A stretch of DNA of 64,000 bases from assembly GCA_021780315.1 (NCBI GenBank), contig JAJXYY010000010.1, positions 44,667-108,666 of the forward strand, read 5' to 3'. The DNA comes from Acidobacteriota bacterium (GTDB lineage Bacteria; Acidobacteriota; Terriglobia; Terriglobales; Acidobacteriaceae). The notes under the pieces are model-generated. The model saw nothing but the letters and a program-made list of their open reading frames with translations, searched no databases and had not been told where the DNA came from. This document shows positions 18,044 through 27,027 of the stretch, piece by piece. Made by a program: the position numbers and the translations under genes. Each line of letters opens with the position of its first letter. Positions within the stretch are counted from its first letter, which is position 1.

Positions 18044-19072
18044 ATGATGACGGCGACGAAGTTGAAACGGGCGGAGATGGTGGGGCGGAAGTTTGTGAAT
18101 CCGGTGCCGACGGGGGTGGGTGAGCCGGGGATGATGTGGAAGATCCTGCCGCTGTACTGGCGGAATCGGGAAGAGAAGGTTCCGAAGCAGCGGCTGGGGC
18201 CGTTTATGACGGACTCCAGGGTGTATGAGACGGCTCCGGCGAGTGGATTGCGGGTAACGTGGATGGGGCACTCGTCGACGCTGGTGGAGATCGATGGGGT
18301 GCGGGTGCTGATTGATCCGGTGTGGGATCAGCGTGCTTCTCCAGTGCAGTGGGCGGGGCCGAAGCGGTTCTTTGACGCTCCGTTGAAGCTGGAGGATATG
18401 CCTGCGGTGGATGTGGTGATTGTGTCGCACGACCACTATGACCATCTGGGGAAGGCCACGATCCAGCGGTTGAGCCGACTGCCGGCGATGGTGGGGGCGC
18501 GCTGGGTGACTTCGGTTGGGGTGGGGGAGATACTGTGTGGGTTTGGGGTGGCGCGGGAGCGGGTGGCGGAGTTGCACTGGACCGAGAGCGTGACGATTAC
18601 GGGAGCAGGTGGGGAGGCGCTGGAGGTGACGGCGTTGCCAGCGCGGCACTTTTCTGGGCGGGGGATGACGCGGTTTGAGACGCTGTGGAGCTCATTTGTG
18701 CTGCGGGGGCGGGAGCATCGAATTTATTTTGGAGCGGACTCGGGGTGGTGGGAGGGGTATACGGAGATTGGTGCGGCGTATGGGCCGTTTGATTTGACGA
18801 TGTTGGAGATTGGAGCCTTCCATGAGTTGTGGCAGGACATACATCTGGGGCCGGATGGGGCGGTGCGGGCGTATGAGGCGATGGGTGGTACGGGGTTGCT
18901 GATGCCTATCCACTGGGGGCTGTTCGACCTGGCGCTGCATGGGTGGCGGCAGCCGATGGAGCGCTTGACGGAGTTGGCCGCGGAGCGTGGGTTGCGGGTG
19001 TGGGCTCCGGAGCCGGGATGTCCGACGGATGTGGAGCGGGGCGCGGCGTTTCAGTCGGATTGGTGGCGTTGA
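18044..19072 (+). CDS. MBL-fold metallo-hydrolase (UlaG / NAPE-PLD-like)
   Basis: A protein of about 342 residues with the metallo-beta-lactamase zinc motif SHDHYDHL and an upstream MGHSSTLVEIDGVRVLIDPVW strand pair characteristic of the UlaG/NAPE-PLD branch. FGADSGWW supplies a later metal ligand, and the C-terminal MPIHWGLFDLALH is typical of NAPE-PLD-like proteins. It may hydrolyse a lipid phosphodiester or lactone; the substrate is unknown. AGGAGG lies 12 bases before ATG 18044, with a second ATG at 18047. It starts 41 bp after the acyl-CoA ligase gene, so a lipid-related role is possible. Confidence 0.88.
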   Translation: MMTATKLKRAEMVGRKFVNPVPTGVGEPGMMWKILPLYWRNREEKVPKQRLGPFMTDSRVYETAPASGLRVTWMGHSSTLVEIDGVRVLIDPVWDQRASPVQWAGPKRFFDAPLKLEDMPAVDVVIVSHDHYDHLGKATIQRLSRLPAMVGARWVTSVGVGEILCGFGVARERVAELHWTESVTITGAGGEALEVTALPARHFSGRGMTRFETLWSSFVLRGREHRIYFGADSGWWEGYTEIGAAYGPFDLTMLEIGAFHELWQDIHLGPDGAVRAYEAMGGTGLLMPIHWGLFDLALHGWRQPMERLTELAAERGLRVWAPEPGCPTDVERGAAFQSDWWR

Positions 19073-19122
19073 GAATTGACGCAGTAAGAGTATGATTCTC
19101 ATGGTGTTTTCAGGAGGCTTTT

Positions 19123-20166
19123 ATGCGTATTGGACTGTTGACCGGCGGCGGAGACTGCCCTGGTTTGAATGCTGTGATTCGTGCGGTTGTTCGCAAGGGA
19201 ATACTGCACCACGGCGATGAGTTTGTTGGATTCATGGAAGGGTGGCGGGGCGTTCTGGACGATGTGACAATGCCACTGACGCTGGAGACGACCTCGGGGA
19301 TTCTGCACCGTGGCGGTACGATTCTGCGGTCTTCGCGGACGAATGTGAAGAAGATTCCGGGTGGCTTTGAGCGTTGCGCCGAGGTGCTGGCGAAGAACAA
19401 GATTGATGTTCTGATTGCGCTGGGCGGCGATGACACGCAGTCGATCAGCCTGGCGCTGATTGAGCGTGGCGTGAAGTGCATTGGCGTGCCAAAGACGATC
19501 GATAACGATTTGAGCGGGACGGATGCTTGTTTTGGCTTCGATACGGCGGTGGGGATTGCGACGGAAGCGGTGGATCGTCTGCACTCGACGGCCGAGGCGC
19601 ATAGCCGGGTGCTGGTGTGTGAAGTGATGGGCCGGGATGCCGGCTGGATTGCGGTTACGACGGGAATTGCTGGCGGCGCGGATGTGACGCTGGTGCCGGA
19701 GTTGCCGATCGACATAGACGATGTGTGCCGCTTGTTGAAGTATCGCTGGGAGCATGGCAAGAAGTTTGCGATTGTGGTGGTGGCGGAGGGTGCGAAGCTG
19801 CCGGAGTTGCCTGACCAGGTAACGGTAGGGAACAAGCTGGACTCGTTTGGTCACGCACGGTTGAGCGGGATTGGGCAGGTGCTGGCGGAGGAGATTGAGA
19901 AGCGCACGGGGTATGAGACGCGGAGCGTGAACCTGGGACATACGCAGCGGGGCGGTACGCCTTCGGCCTACGACCGGATGCTGGCGACGCGTTATGGCGT
20001 GGCGGCGATCGATCTGGCCCATGCGGGCAAGTTCGGACGGCTGGTGGTCTTGCGGGGTACGGAGATCACGGATATTCCTCTGGCCGATGCGATTGCCAAG
20101 ACGCGTACGGTGGGTGAAGACCTGCTGGCTGTGGTACGCGGACTGCAGCCGAAGCCTGGCGCGTAG
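19123..20166 (+). CDS. pfkA: 6-phosphofructokinase, diphosphate-type residues (group III)
   Basis: Phosphorylates fructose 6-phosphate. The protein of 347 residues opens MRIGLLTGGGDCPGLNAVIR after a good AGGAGG site. The phosphoryl-donor loop is GGDDTQS, where ATP enzymes have GGDGS, and the next motif is PKTIDNDLSGTD with Lys in place of Gly. In this family Asp at E. coli position 104 together with Lys at 124 marks diphosphate rather than ATP as donor. The rest (FGFDTAVGIATEA, EVMGRDAGW) follows the Amycolatopsis/Streptomyces group III pattern. If correct the reaction is reversible and saves ATP; donor choice remains inferred from two residues. A terminator follows. Confidence 0.92.
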   Translation: MRIGLLTGGGDCPGLNAVIRAVVRKGILHHGDEFVGFMEGWRGVLDDVTMPLTLETTSGILHRGGTILRSSRTNVKKIPGGFERCAEVLAKNKIDVLIALGGDDTQSISLALIERGVKCIGVPKTIDNDLSGTDACFGFDTAVGIATEAVDRLHSTAEAHSRVLVCEVMGRDAGWIAVTTGIAGGADVTLVPELPIDIDDVCRLLKYRWEHGKKFAIVVVAEGAKLPELPDQVTVGNKLDSFGHARLSGIGQVLAEEIEKRTGYETRSVNLGHTQRGGTPSAYDRMLATRYGVAAIDLAHAGKFGRLVVLRGTEITDIPLADAIAKTRTVGEDLLAVVRGLQPKPGA

Positions 20167-20182
20167 ACGAGGAAAGGCACGA

Positions 20183-20229
20183 AGGGGAGGGGAGTGGGCG
20201 CAGCGTTAGCCGCCCCCCTCCCCTTTTTC
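20183..20229 (+). terminator. Rho-independent terminator after pfkA
   Basis: G-rich arm GGGGAGGGG (20184-20192) pairs with a C-rich arm (about 20214-20224) and is followed directly by TTTTT. It lies about 20 bp after the pfkA stop and is the best-formed terminator in the window. Confidence 0.8.
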
Positions 20230-20493
20230 GCGCAAAGTATTCATTCAATTGGGGATAGATTTGGGCTTGAGTTTGTTATGTGATTGATTTGAAAGAGTTG
20301 GGAGGCGATCATGGGTAGGGGTATTGGGGGTGGGCGGGTTGGGTATTAGTGGTGGGTTATCAGTTATTTAGTGATTAATAGCTGCGATTTTTGTTGTGTG
20401 GGCGGGGAAAAGGGAATACAAAGACAGTGCCGGCAAAAGTCGGTTTGGTCCGGTTTTCTTCGCTTAGACGGGGTGAATCAGAGAGGTTTTCCG
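20230..20493. other. Non-coding stretch before the small HTH gene
   Basis: About 260 bp between the pfkA terminator and the HTH gene. It is T- and G-rich with weak AT patches (about 20355-20395) that could hold a promoter. A 12-codon frame preceded by GGGAGG starts at ATG 20311 (MGRGIGGGRVGY), but its low-complexity content argues against a real peptide. I see no RNA gene. Confidence 0.4.
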
Positions 20494-20748
20494 ATGGCTG
20501 GCATGGCGCAGGTAGCGATACGCGAGGTGATGGATATCCGGCAGGCGGCGGAGTATCTAGGCATCAGTGGGGACACGCTGTATCGATATGCGTCTGAAGG
20601 TTTTGTGCCGGCGTTCAAGTTGGGGAACCGTTGGCGGTTCAAGAAGAGCCTGTTGGATGCGTGGATGGATGAGAAGTCCGGGGTGAAGGCAGCGGTAGTG
20701 GAGACGGTGGAGCCGAAGCAGAAGAAGCCGGCGGGGCGGGCCCGGTAG
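20494..20748 (+). CDS. Small HTH (excisionase/MerR-like, HTH_17) DNA-binding protein
   Basis: A protein of 84 residues. Its core MDIRQAAEYLGISGDTLYRY followed by FVPAFKLGNRWRFKKSLLDAWM is the compact winged HTH found in phage excisionases and many stand-alone regulators (PF12728 type). A basic tail KQKKPAGRAR ends the protein. ATG 20494 follows AGAGAGG; the frame is open upstream to 20371 but that part has no domain character. No integrase or phage gene is near, so a chromosomal regulator of unknown target is more likely than an excisionase. Confidence 0.8.
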   Translation: MAGMAQVAIREVMDIRQAAEYLGISGDTLYRYASEGFVPAFKLGNRWRFKKSLLDAWMDEKSGVKAAVVETVEPKQKKPAGRAR

Positions 20749-20760
20749 CTGGGCGGTATT

Positions 20761-21636
20761 TCAGGTTGATTGCAGGGTGATGAGGGTGATTTCCGGTGGG
20801 CAGTTGAGGCGGAAGGGAATTCCGACCGTGCCTATTCCACGATTGACATAGAGTTGAAGTTGGTTGAAGCGGAAGTGTCCTTCTGCGTATTTTCTGCCCA
20901 TGGGGGGGAGGACGAGTGGGCCGAGGAAGGGCATGCGGATTTGTCCGCCGTGGGTGTGTCCAGCGAGCATGAGATCGACGAGATGGCCACGGGGGTGCTG
21001 GATGACTTCGTCGACGTAGTCGGGTTCGTGCGCCATGAGGATGACGGGGCTGGTGGGCTTGGCGGGGACGGCCAGATTGAGGTCGGGGTTGCTGGTACCG
21101 GGGTCGTCGACGCCACTGAGCCAGAAGCGGTCGGAGCCGCGTTCGATGGCAGTGTACTGGTTGACGAGGACGGGGATGCCGAAGCTGTTGAGTGCTCCGA
21201 TGACGATGGGAGAGCCGGTGGCGACGTCGTGGTTGCCGAGTGCGGCGAAGCGCTGGGGGCAGGTGAGGGTGCTGAGGATTTCGGCGCAGCGATGAGCGGC
21301 GTGATAGGCGACGGCGAAGGTGATGGAGCCGTGGGTGACGAAGTCTCCGGTGAGGAGGACGAGGTCGGGGTTGAGGGCGTTGACGCGGTGGACGACCTGC
21401 TGGAGGAAGTAGGGCTCGGTGTACTCGTCGAGGTGTATGTCGCTGATCTGGGCGATGCGGAAGCCGTTGAAGGCGGGGGGCAGGTTGGCGATGGCGATGG
21501 TGCGGGGCACGACGTCGATCTCGTGGCGGGCGATCTCGCCGGAGTAGAGGGTAAGTGCCGCGGCAGCGGCGCCGGTGCCGATGAGGAAGTTGCGACGGGT
21601 CAGCGGTGACGAGGAACTGAGGAGAGACCCGGCCAT
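20761..21636 (-). CDS. Tat-exported metallophosphoesterase (YkuE/YaeI-like)
   Basis: Calcineurin-like phosphoesterase of about 291 residues. The N-terminus SPLTRRNFLIGTGAAAAAL is a twin-arginine signal, so it is exported folded. Metal-binding motifs appear in the standard order: DIHLD, GDFVTHG, GNHD, AHEPDY and GHTHGGQ. Homologues in E. coli and Bacillus act on membrane-associated phosphoesters such as UDP-2,3-diacylglucosamine or lipids; the substrate here is unproven. The start is uncertain: ATG 21636 is used, while the frame is open to TTG 21675, which would overlap the divergent peptidase leader. The neighbour on the opposite strand begins at 21705. Confidence 0.9.
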   Translation of the reverse strand: MAGSLLSSSSPLTRRNFLIGTGAAAAALTLYSGEIARHEIDVVPRTIAIANLPPAFNGFRIAQISDIHLDEYTEPYFLQQVVHRVNALNPDLVLLTGDFVTHGSITFAVAYHAAHRCAEILSTLTCPQRFAALGNHDVATGSPIVIGALNSFGIPVLVNQYTAIERGSDRFWLSGVDDPGTSNPDLNLAVPAKPTSPVILMAHEPDYVDEVIQHPRGHLVDLMLAGHTHGGQIRMPFLGPLVLPPMGRKYAEGHFRFNQLQLYVNRGIGTVGIPFRLNCPPEITLITLQST

Positions 21637-21704
21637 ACTCCATGATAACGGTTTAGAGGGGGTTGGGTCGAACAATGGGGCTGAAGTTGGGTAGAATCAA
21701 GGTG

Positions 21705-22790
21705 ATGAACCTAAGCGTGCGCAAGCGTCGAGCGGTAGCCGCGGCCAAGGCTGCGGGGGTGGATGCCCTGTTGGTGATGCATTCTCCGGACATTCGCTAT
21801 TTGAGCGGGTTTACGGGGTCGAGCGGCTGTCTGGTGTTGCGGAGCGGGCGTGCGGTGCTGTTTACCGATGGGCGCTATACGTCGCAGGCCAAAGCAGAGG
21901 CCGTGGGGACGCGGGTGGAGATTGTGACGAAGGCGTCGGTGGTGGCGGCGTGCGAGTGGATGGAGGCTGCGGGGGTGGAGCGCTGCGGGTTCGATGCGGC
22001 GCATACGACGGTGGCGGTGCTGGAGACACTGCGGGGAGCGGTGACTGCGAAGGTTAGGCGGCGGATGTTTGAGCCGGTGGGACCGCTGGTGGCGGGGCTG
22101 CGGGAGGTAAAGGACGTGGACGAGATTGCGGTGCTGCGGCGGGCGGCAAAGCTGGGGTGTACGTTGTTCGACGGGATGCTGGGGTATATGCGGTCGGGGA
22201 TGACGGAGATAGCGGTGGCGGCGGAGCTGGAGCATCGGGCGCGGCTGGGTGGTGCGGAGGGGATGTCGTTTGAGACGATTGTGGCCAGCGGGGAGCGGTC
22301 GGCACTGCCGCATGGGCGGGCCAGCATGGCGAAGCTGCCGAAGCGGGGGTTTGTGACGCTGGATTTCGGTGTGGTTCTGGATGGGTATTGCAGCGATATG
22401 ACGCGGACGATCCACATGGGCAAAGCGCTGGCAGGGGAGCTGGACGTGTATGATTCTGTGCTGGAAGCGCAGGAGGCTGCGGTAGCCGCCGTGAGGCCGG
22501 GCGTGACGTCCGGCGAGGTGGATGAAGCGGCTCGCAGTGTACTGCGAAGACGAGGTCTGGACCAGTATTTCAGCCATTCGACGGGACACGGCGTGGGGCT
22601 GGAGATACATGAAGGACCAAAGATTGCGGCGAAGCAGACGCAGGTTTTGCAGCAAGGTATGGTGATCACGATCGAACCCGGAGCGTATATGCCGGGCAAG
22701 TTCGGATTGCGAATCGAGGATATGGTTCTGGTAACGGCGCGTGGCGGTGAGGTACTGACGCCAAGCGTAAAAGCCTGGATCGAGCTTTAG
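21705..22790 (+). CDS. Xaa-Pro aminopeptidase (M24 family)
   Basis: Metallopeptidase of about 361 residues that removes an N-terminal residue preceding proline. A creatinase-like N-domain (SPDIRYLSGFTGSSG, LFTDGRYTSQA) precedes the pita-bread catalytic domain. The dinuclear metal ligands are visible as the two Asp of DFGVVLDGYCSDMTRT, His in STGHGVGLEIHEGP, and Glu in TIEPGAY and RIEDM. AAGGTG precedes ATG 21705; the frame is open upstream to 21663. It leads an apparent operon with accB, accC and thiE (46 bp to accB), and aminopeptidase-accBC order is common in bacteria. Confidence 0.92.
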   Translation: MNLSVRKRRAVAAAKAAGVDALLVMHSPDIRYLSGFTGSSGCLVLRSGRAVLFTDGRYTSQAKAEAVGTRVEIVTKASVVAACEWMEAAGVERCGFDAAHTTVAVLETLRGAVTAKVRRRMFEPVGPLVAGLREVKDVDEIAVLRRAAKLGCTLFDGMLGYMRSGMTEIAVAAELEHRARLGGAEGMSFETIVASGERSALPHGRASMAKLPKRGFVTLDFGVVLDGYCSDMTRTIHMGKALAGELDVYDSVLEAQEAAVAAVRPGVTSGEVDEAARSVLRRRGLDQYFSHSTGHGVGLEIHEGPKIAAKQTQVLQQGMVITIEPGAYMPGKFGLRIEDMVLVTARGGEVLTPSVKAWIEL

Positions 22791-22835
22791 AAATCAGGAA
22801 CTGTAGTGCCTTTGCGAGGCACGGGAAGAGAAGTG

Positions 22836-23318
22836 ATGGACGTTAACAAGCTAGACGAGTTGCGCGAACTGGTGGAGTTTCTGAAGGCGAACGAGATCTC
22901 CGAGTTTGATATGGAGCGCGAGGACCTGAAGGTCCGGATCAAGTTTGCGGGCGCGGCGGTGGCTGCGGGTGGTTTTGACATGGGCCAGTTGAGCCGGTTG
23001 ATGGCTTCTGCGCCAGCGGTACCAGCGGCTGCACCTGTGGCTGCTGCGGCGAGCGTGGCGGCGGAGGTAGAAGAGGCTCTGCATGAGGTTCGTTCTCCGA
23101 TTGTGGGGACGTTTTATGAGTCGCCTTCACCGGGTGCGCCAGCGTTTGTGAAGGTTGGCGACCAGGTTGAGGTTGGCCAGGTGCTGTGCATTGTGGAAGC
23201 GATGAAGCTGATGAACGAGATTGAAGCGGATGTCGCTGGCGAAGTGGTAAAGCGGATCGCGGCGAGTGGACAGCCGGTGGAGTATGGCCAGCCGCTGTTT
23301 GCAATCCGGGCACGGTAG
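22836..23318 (+). CDS. accB: Biotin carboxyl carrier protein of acetyl-CoA carboxylase
   Basis: Carries carboxybiotin between the biotin carboxylase and carboxyltransferase parts of acetyl-CoA carboxylase, the entry to fatty-acid synthesis. The protein of 160 residues has an N-terminal segment [19 protein letters not shown], an Ala/Pro/Val linker (residues about 55-75), and a C-terminal biotinyl domain with the biotinylated lysine in VEAMKLMNE (Lys124). ATG 22836 fits the family start MDVNKLDEL; an in-frame ATG at 22806 would add ten residues. accC follows 52 bp downstream. Confidence 0.95.
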   Translation: MDVNKLDELRELVEFLKANEISEFDMEREDLKVRIKFAGAAVAAGGFDMGQLSRLMASAPAVPAAAPVAAAASVAAEVEEALHEVRSPIVGTFYESPSPGAPAFVKVGDQVEVGQVLCIVEAMKLMNEIEADVAGEVVKRIAASGQPVEYGQPLFAIRAR

Positions 23319-23370
23319 ACGAAGACTCAAGACGCTTGCAAGAGCGGTTCGATGGAAGGCATCTGGATCT

Positions 23371-24726
23371 ATGTTTCGTAAAGTTTTGATTGCCAATCGT
23401 GGTGAGATTGCGCTGCGCGTGATCAGTGCGTGCAAAGAGATGGGTATCCGCACGGTTGCGGTGTACAGCGAGGCGGACCGGAACAGTCTGCATGTGCGGT
23501 TTGCGGATGAGGCTATCTGCATTGGTCCTCCGCGGTCGGCTGACAGCTATCTGAACGTGCCGGCGGTGATTTCTGCGGCGGAGATAGCGGATGTGGATGC
23601 GATCCATCCGGGGTATGGGCTGCTGAGCGAGAATGCAAACTTCGCTGAGGTGTGCCGTGCTTCGAACATCAAGTTCATCGGGCCTCCTCCGGAGGTGACG
23701 CGGATGATGGGCGAGAAGTCCACGGCGCGGCAGACGATGAAGAAGGCCAAGGTGCCGATTCTGCCGGGATCGGATGGGGTGATCGCGGACGAGAACGAGG
23801 CGCTGGAGTGGGCCAAGAGCGTCGGGTATCCGGTGATTTTGAAGGCGGTGGCGGGTGGTGGCGGGCGCGGGATGCGTATCTGCCGGAATGCAGAGGAGCT
23901 GCCGTCGATGTTTCAGCAGGCGACGACGGAAGCGGCGAATGCGTTTGGCAACGGCGATATGTACATGGAGAAGTTTATCGAGCGACCACGACATATCGAG
24001 TTCCAGGTGCTGGCGGATGAGCATGGGAATGTGATGAGCCTGGGGGAGCGGGAGTGCTCGATCCAGCGGCGGCACCAGAAGCTGATTGAAGAGGCTCCGA
24101 GTCTGCAGGTTTCGCCTAAGCTGCGGGCGGAGCTGGGCAAGGTGATCGAGAAGTCGCTGAAGGATATTGGGTACTGGAACGCGGGTACGATCGAGTTTCT
24201 GATGGATGAAGATGGCAAGATCTACTTTATCGAGATGAATACGCGTATTCAGGTGGAGCATTGTGTAACCGAGATGGTTACAGGGATTGACCTGGTGAAG
24301 GCGCAGTTGCGGATTGCAGCGGGAGAGAAGCTGAGCTCGATTATTACGAAGCCGGTGGAGATTCGCGGTCATGCGATCGAGTGCCGGATCAATGCGGAGC
24401 ATCCGGAGAAGTTTACGCCGAGTGCGGGCAAGATTACGGCGTTCAATCTACCGGGTGGCAATGGGGTTCGTGTGGATACGGCGCAGTATGCGGAGGGCGT
24501 GGTGCCGCCGTACTATGACTCGCTGATTGCGAAGCTGATATGCCATGGGTCGGACCGCGTGGATGCGATGAACAAGATGCAGCGTGCGCTGAGCCAGTTT
24601 GTGGTGCAGGGTATTCATACGACGATTCCGCTGCACGAGAAGATTTTTGCAGATGAGGAGTTTCGTTCGGGGGCGTTTGATACGAAGTTTATGGAGCGGT
24701 TTTTCGAGCGGCAGGCAGGCAAATAG
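23371..24726 (+). CDS. accC: Biotin carboxylase of acetyl-CoA carboxylase
   Basis: ATP-grasp enzyme of 451 residues that carboxylates the biotin on AccB. It begins [18 protein letters not shown], the universal start of the family. The ATP-binding Gly-rich loop [12 protein letters not shown], the catalytic [12 protein letters not shown] segment and [13 protein letters not shown] are all intact. Its length is normal. It lies between accB and thiE, with only 4 bp between the accC stop and the thiE start. Confidence 0.97.
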   Translation: MFRKVLIANRGEIALRVISACKEMGIRTVAVYSEADRNSLHVRFADEAICIGPPRSADSYLNVPAVISAAEIADVDAIHPGYGLLSENANFAEVCRASNIKFIGPPPEVTRMMGEKSTARQTMKKAKVPILPGSDGVIADENEALEWAKSVGYPVILKAVAGGGGRGMRICRNAEELPSMFQQATTEAANAFGNGDMYMEKFIERPRHIEFQVLADEHGNVMSLGERECSIQRRHQKLIEEAPSLQVSPKLRAELGKVIEKSLKDIGYWNAGTIEFLMDEDGKIYFIEMNTRIQVEHCVTEMVTGIDLVKAQLRIAAGEKLSSIITKPVEIRGHAIECRINAEHPEKFTPSAGKITAFNLPGGNGVRVDTAQYAEGVVPPYYDSLIAKLICHGSDRVDAMNKMQRALSQFVVQGIHTTIPLHEKIFADEEFRSGAFDTKFMERFFERQAGK

Positions 24727-24730
24727 TACG

Positions 24731-25357
24731 GTGAAACTTCCGAAGCTCTATGTGATCGCGGATGCAGCAGTGTTGCGGCAGCGAGGTGTGGAGCTTCGGG
24801 ATTTTTGTTTGGAGCTTCGGGAGGCCGGGGTGGGGCTGGTGCAGTGGCGGGATAAGGATGGGGCTCCTCAAGAGGTGTTGACCGGGGCGGCGGTGCTGCG
24901 GGAGGTGTTCGCGGGGAGTGAGTGTCGGTTGGTGATGAATGACCGCGCCGATCTGGCGTTGCTGGCTGGGTTCGGTGGGGTGCATGTGGGTCAGGGGGAT
25001 GTTTCGCCGGAGGATGTTCGGCGGGTGATGGGGTTGGGTGGGGTGATTGGAGTGTCTACGCATACGGAGGCGCAGGTGGTTGCGGCGGAGGCGGGCTGCG
25101 CGGACTATGTGGCGATTGGGCCGGTGTTTGCGACGGGGACGAAGGTGGATGCGGAGGCGGTGGTGGGGCTGGAGGGAGTGCGGCGGGCACGGGTGCTGAC
25201 GGGCAAGCCGCTGGTGGCGATTGGCGGGATTACGCGGGAGAATGCGCGGAGTGTGCTGGAGGCTGGTGCGGACTCGGTGGCGGTGATTAGCGGGTTGTTT
25301 GTGGAGGGGGAGTCGGTAGCGCAGGTGGTGGGAGACTTTCTCGAAAAATTACGGTAG
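24731..25357 (+). CDS. thiE: Thiamine-phosphate synthase
   Basis: Joins the HMP pyrophosphate and thiazole phosphate moieties to thiamine phosphate. The TIM-barrel protein of 208 residues begins at GTG 24731, four bases after the accC stop. Family motifs are VQWRDKDG, MNDRADLALLAGFGGVHVGQ, GVSTHTEAQ, AIGPVFATGTK and the phosphate-binding AIGGIT. No other thi gene is close and no TPP riboswitch is visible before it, since the gene is embedded in the acc operon. Expression therefore presumably follows accBC, an unusual placement. Confidence 0.9.
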   Translation: MKLPKLYVIADAAVLRQRGVELRDFCLELREAGVGLVQWRDKDGAPQEVLTGAAVLREVFAGSECRLVMNDRADLALLAGFGGVHVGQGDVSPEDVRRVMGLGGVIGVSTHTEAQVVAAEAGCADYVAIGPVFATGTKVDAEAVVGLEGVRRARVLTGKPLVAIGGITRENARSVLEAGADSVAVISGLFVEGESVAQVVGDFLEKLR

Positions 25358-25434
25358 AACAGACGGACAGGATAAGCGACGGGAAAGCAGGTTCTACGTC
25401 TTGGGCGAAGGAAGAGCGTTTGGTGGGAGGGTGC

Positions 25435-26991
25435 GTGGCTGAGGCGACGGAGGTGAGTGTGGCGGGTGAGGCCGCACCGCAGTTTGTGCAGGGGATGGGG
25501 CTGTTTTCTGCGACGGCGATCGTGATGGGGTCGATGATCGGGTCGGGGATTTTTATTGTGTCGGCGGATATGTCTCGTTCGCTGGGGTCTCCGGCGCTGC
25601 TGATTGCGGCGTGGCTGGTGACGGCGGTGATGACGATTATCGGGGCGCTGAGCTACGGGGAGCTGGCGGCGATGATGCCCAAGGCGGGCGGGCAGTATGT
25701 GTATCTGCGGGAGGCGTTGGGGCCGTTGTGGGGATTCTTGTATGGGTGGACGCTGTTCCTGGTGATCCAGACGGGGACGATTGCTGCGGTGGGGGTGGCA
25801 TTTGGGAAGTTTCTGGGGGTATTTTTTCCGAGCGTAAGCGGGCAGCACTGGCTGTGGCATATTGGGCATGTTCCGGCGTGGCCGGTGGGTCCGATGGTGC
25901 TGGGGAATATGGACATTGGATTGAATACGGCCAATCTGGCAGCGATTGTGGTGATTACGCTACTGACGATTCTGAATACGCTGGGCGTGCGGATGGGTGC
26001 GGCGGTGCAGAATGTGTTTACTTCGGCGAAGGTGCTGGCACTGGCTGGAGTGGTGCTGGTGGGACTGCTGGCGAAGAATGCGACGGCGGTGGCGGCGAAC
26101 TTTGGGGTGGGGTGGCATGCGTTCTGGTCGGGTGCGGGGTGGCATACAGTACATGCGGTGCAGGTGGGTGTGGGTGGGCCGACGGCGTATGTTGGGTTGT
26201 TTACGGTGGTGGCGGTGGTGCAGGTGGGATCGCTGTTCAGCTCGGATGCGTGGAATAACGTGACGTTTACGGCGGGGGAGATTCGGAACCCGAAGCGCAA
26301 TCTGCCGCTATCGCTGGCGATTGGGACGGGGGTGGTGCTGCTGCTGTATGTGCTGTGCAACTTTGTGTATTTGAGTGTGCTTCCGCTGGCTGGTGATGCT
26401 GGTGCGACGACGATAGTGGGTCGGGGGATTCAGTTTGCGTCGGAGGACCGGGTGGCGACGGCGGTGATGGAGAGCGCGTTTGCGGGGATTGGCGCGAAAC
26501 TGATGGCGGCGGCGATATTGGTTTCGACGTTTGGGTGTGTGAACGGGATGCTGCTGGCGGGGGCGCGAGTGTACTACGCGATGAGCCAGGATGGGTTGTT
26601 CTTCAAGTCGGTGGGCAAGCTGAGCGCGAAGAGCAAGACGCCGGTGAACTCGCTGTGGGTGCAGTGGGGCTGGACGTGCTTGTTGTGTCTTTCGGGGAGC
26701 TATGGGCAGTTGCTGGACTATGTCATTTTTGCGGTGTTGATCTTCTACATGCTGACGATCGGCGGATTATTTGTGCTGCGGCGGACGCGGCCGGATGCAG
26801 TTCGACCGTATAAAGCGCTGGGGTATCCGGTGTTGCCGGGGTTGTATATCGTGATGGCGATGTGGATTAGTGCAGTACTATTGCGTTACAAACCTCAATA
26901 CACCTGGCCGGGATTGCTGCTGGTTTTGCTGGGCGTTCCGGTGTACTGGATGTGGTCGCGATCTCAGCGTGGAGCCGTGGCACAGGCTTGA
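25435..26991 (+). CDS. APC-superfamily amino-acid permease
   Basis: Inner-membrane transporter of about 518 residues with roughly twelve hydrophobic segments. The first membrane helix carries the APC signature GSMIGSGIF and is followed by YGELAAMMPKAGGQYVYL, typical of the LAT/YhdG-like branch that exchanges neutral amino acids. The substrate cannot be read from sequence. GTG 25435 is preferred because GGGAGG lies just before it; TTG 25420 is possible. It is followed 36 bp later by a second, clearly diverged permease of the same superfamily. Confidence 0.88.
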   Translation: MAEATEVSVAGEAAPQFVQGMGLFSATAIVMGSMIGSGIFIVSADMSRSLGSPALLIAAWLVTAVMTIIGALSYGELAAMMPKAGGQYVYLREALGPLWGFLYGWTLFLVIQTGTIAAVGVAFGKFLGVFFPSVSGQHWLWHIGHVPAWPVGPMVLGNMDIGLNTANLAAIVVITLLTILNTLGVRMGAAVQNVFTSAKVLALAGVVLVGLLAKNATAVAANFGVGWHAFWSGAGWHTVHAVQVGVGGPTAYVGLFTVVAVVQVGSLFSSDAWNNVTFTAGEIRNPKRNLPLSLAIGTGVVLLLYVLCNFVYLSVLPLAGDAGATTIVGRGIQFASEDRVATAVMESAFAGIGAKLMAAAILVSTFGCVNGMLLAGARVYYAMSQDGLFFKSVGKLSAKSKTPVNSLWVQWGWTCLLCLSGSYGQLLDYVIFAVLIFYMLTIGGLFVLRRTRPDAVRPYKALGYPVLPGLYIVMAMWISAVLLRYKPQYTWPGLLLVLLGVPVYWMWSRSQRGAVAQA

Positions 26992-27027
26992 ATTCATGAT
27001 TTGTTCGAAAAGGGAGTATCTGACTCG

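Noticed and set aside
20494..20748. Excisionase-like HTH protein as sign of an integrated phage or island
   Set aside because: No integrase, attachment repeats or phage genes nearby; the fold is common in stand-alone regulators.
20770..21609. Plus-strand open frame of 279 codons opposite the metallophosphoesterase gene
   Set aside because: Acidic low-complexity translation; the other strand has complete phosphoesterase motifs and a Tat signal.
22939..24402. Minus-strand open frame of 487 codons
   Set aside because: Lies entirely opposite accB and accC; Arg/His/Leu-rich composition is what GC-rich antisense frames give.
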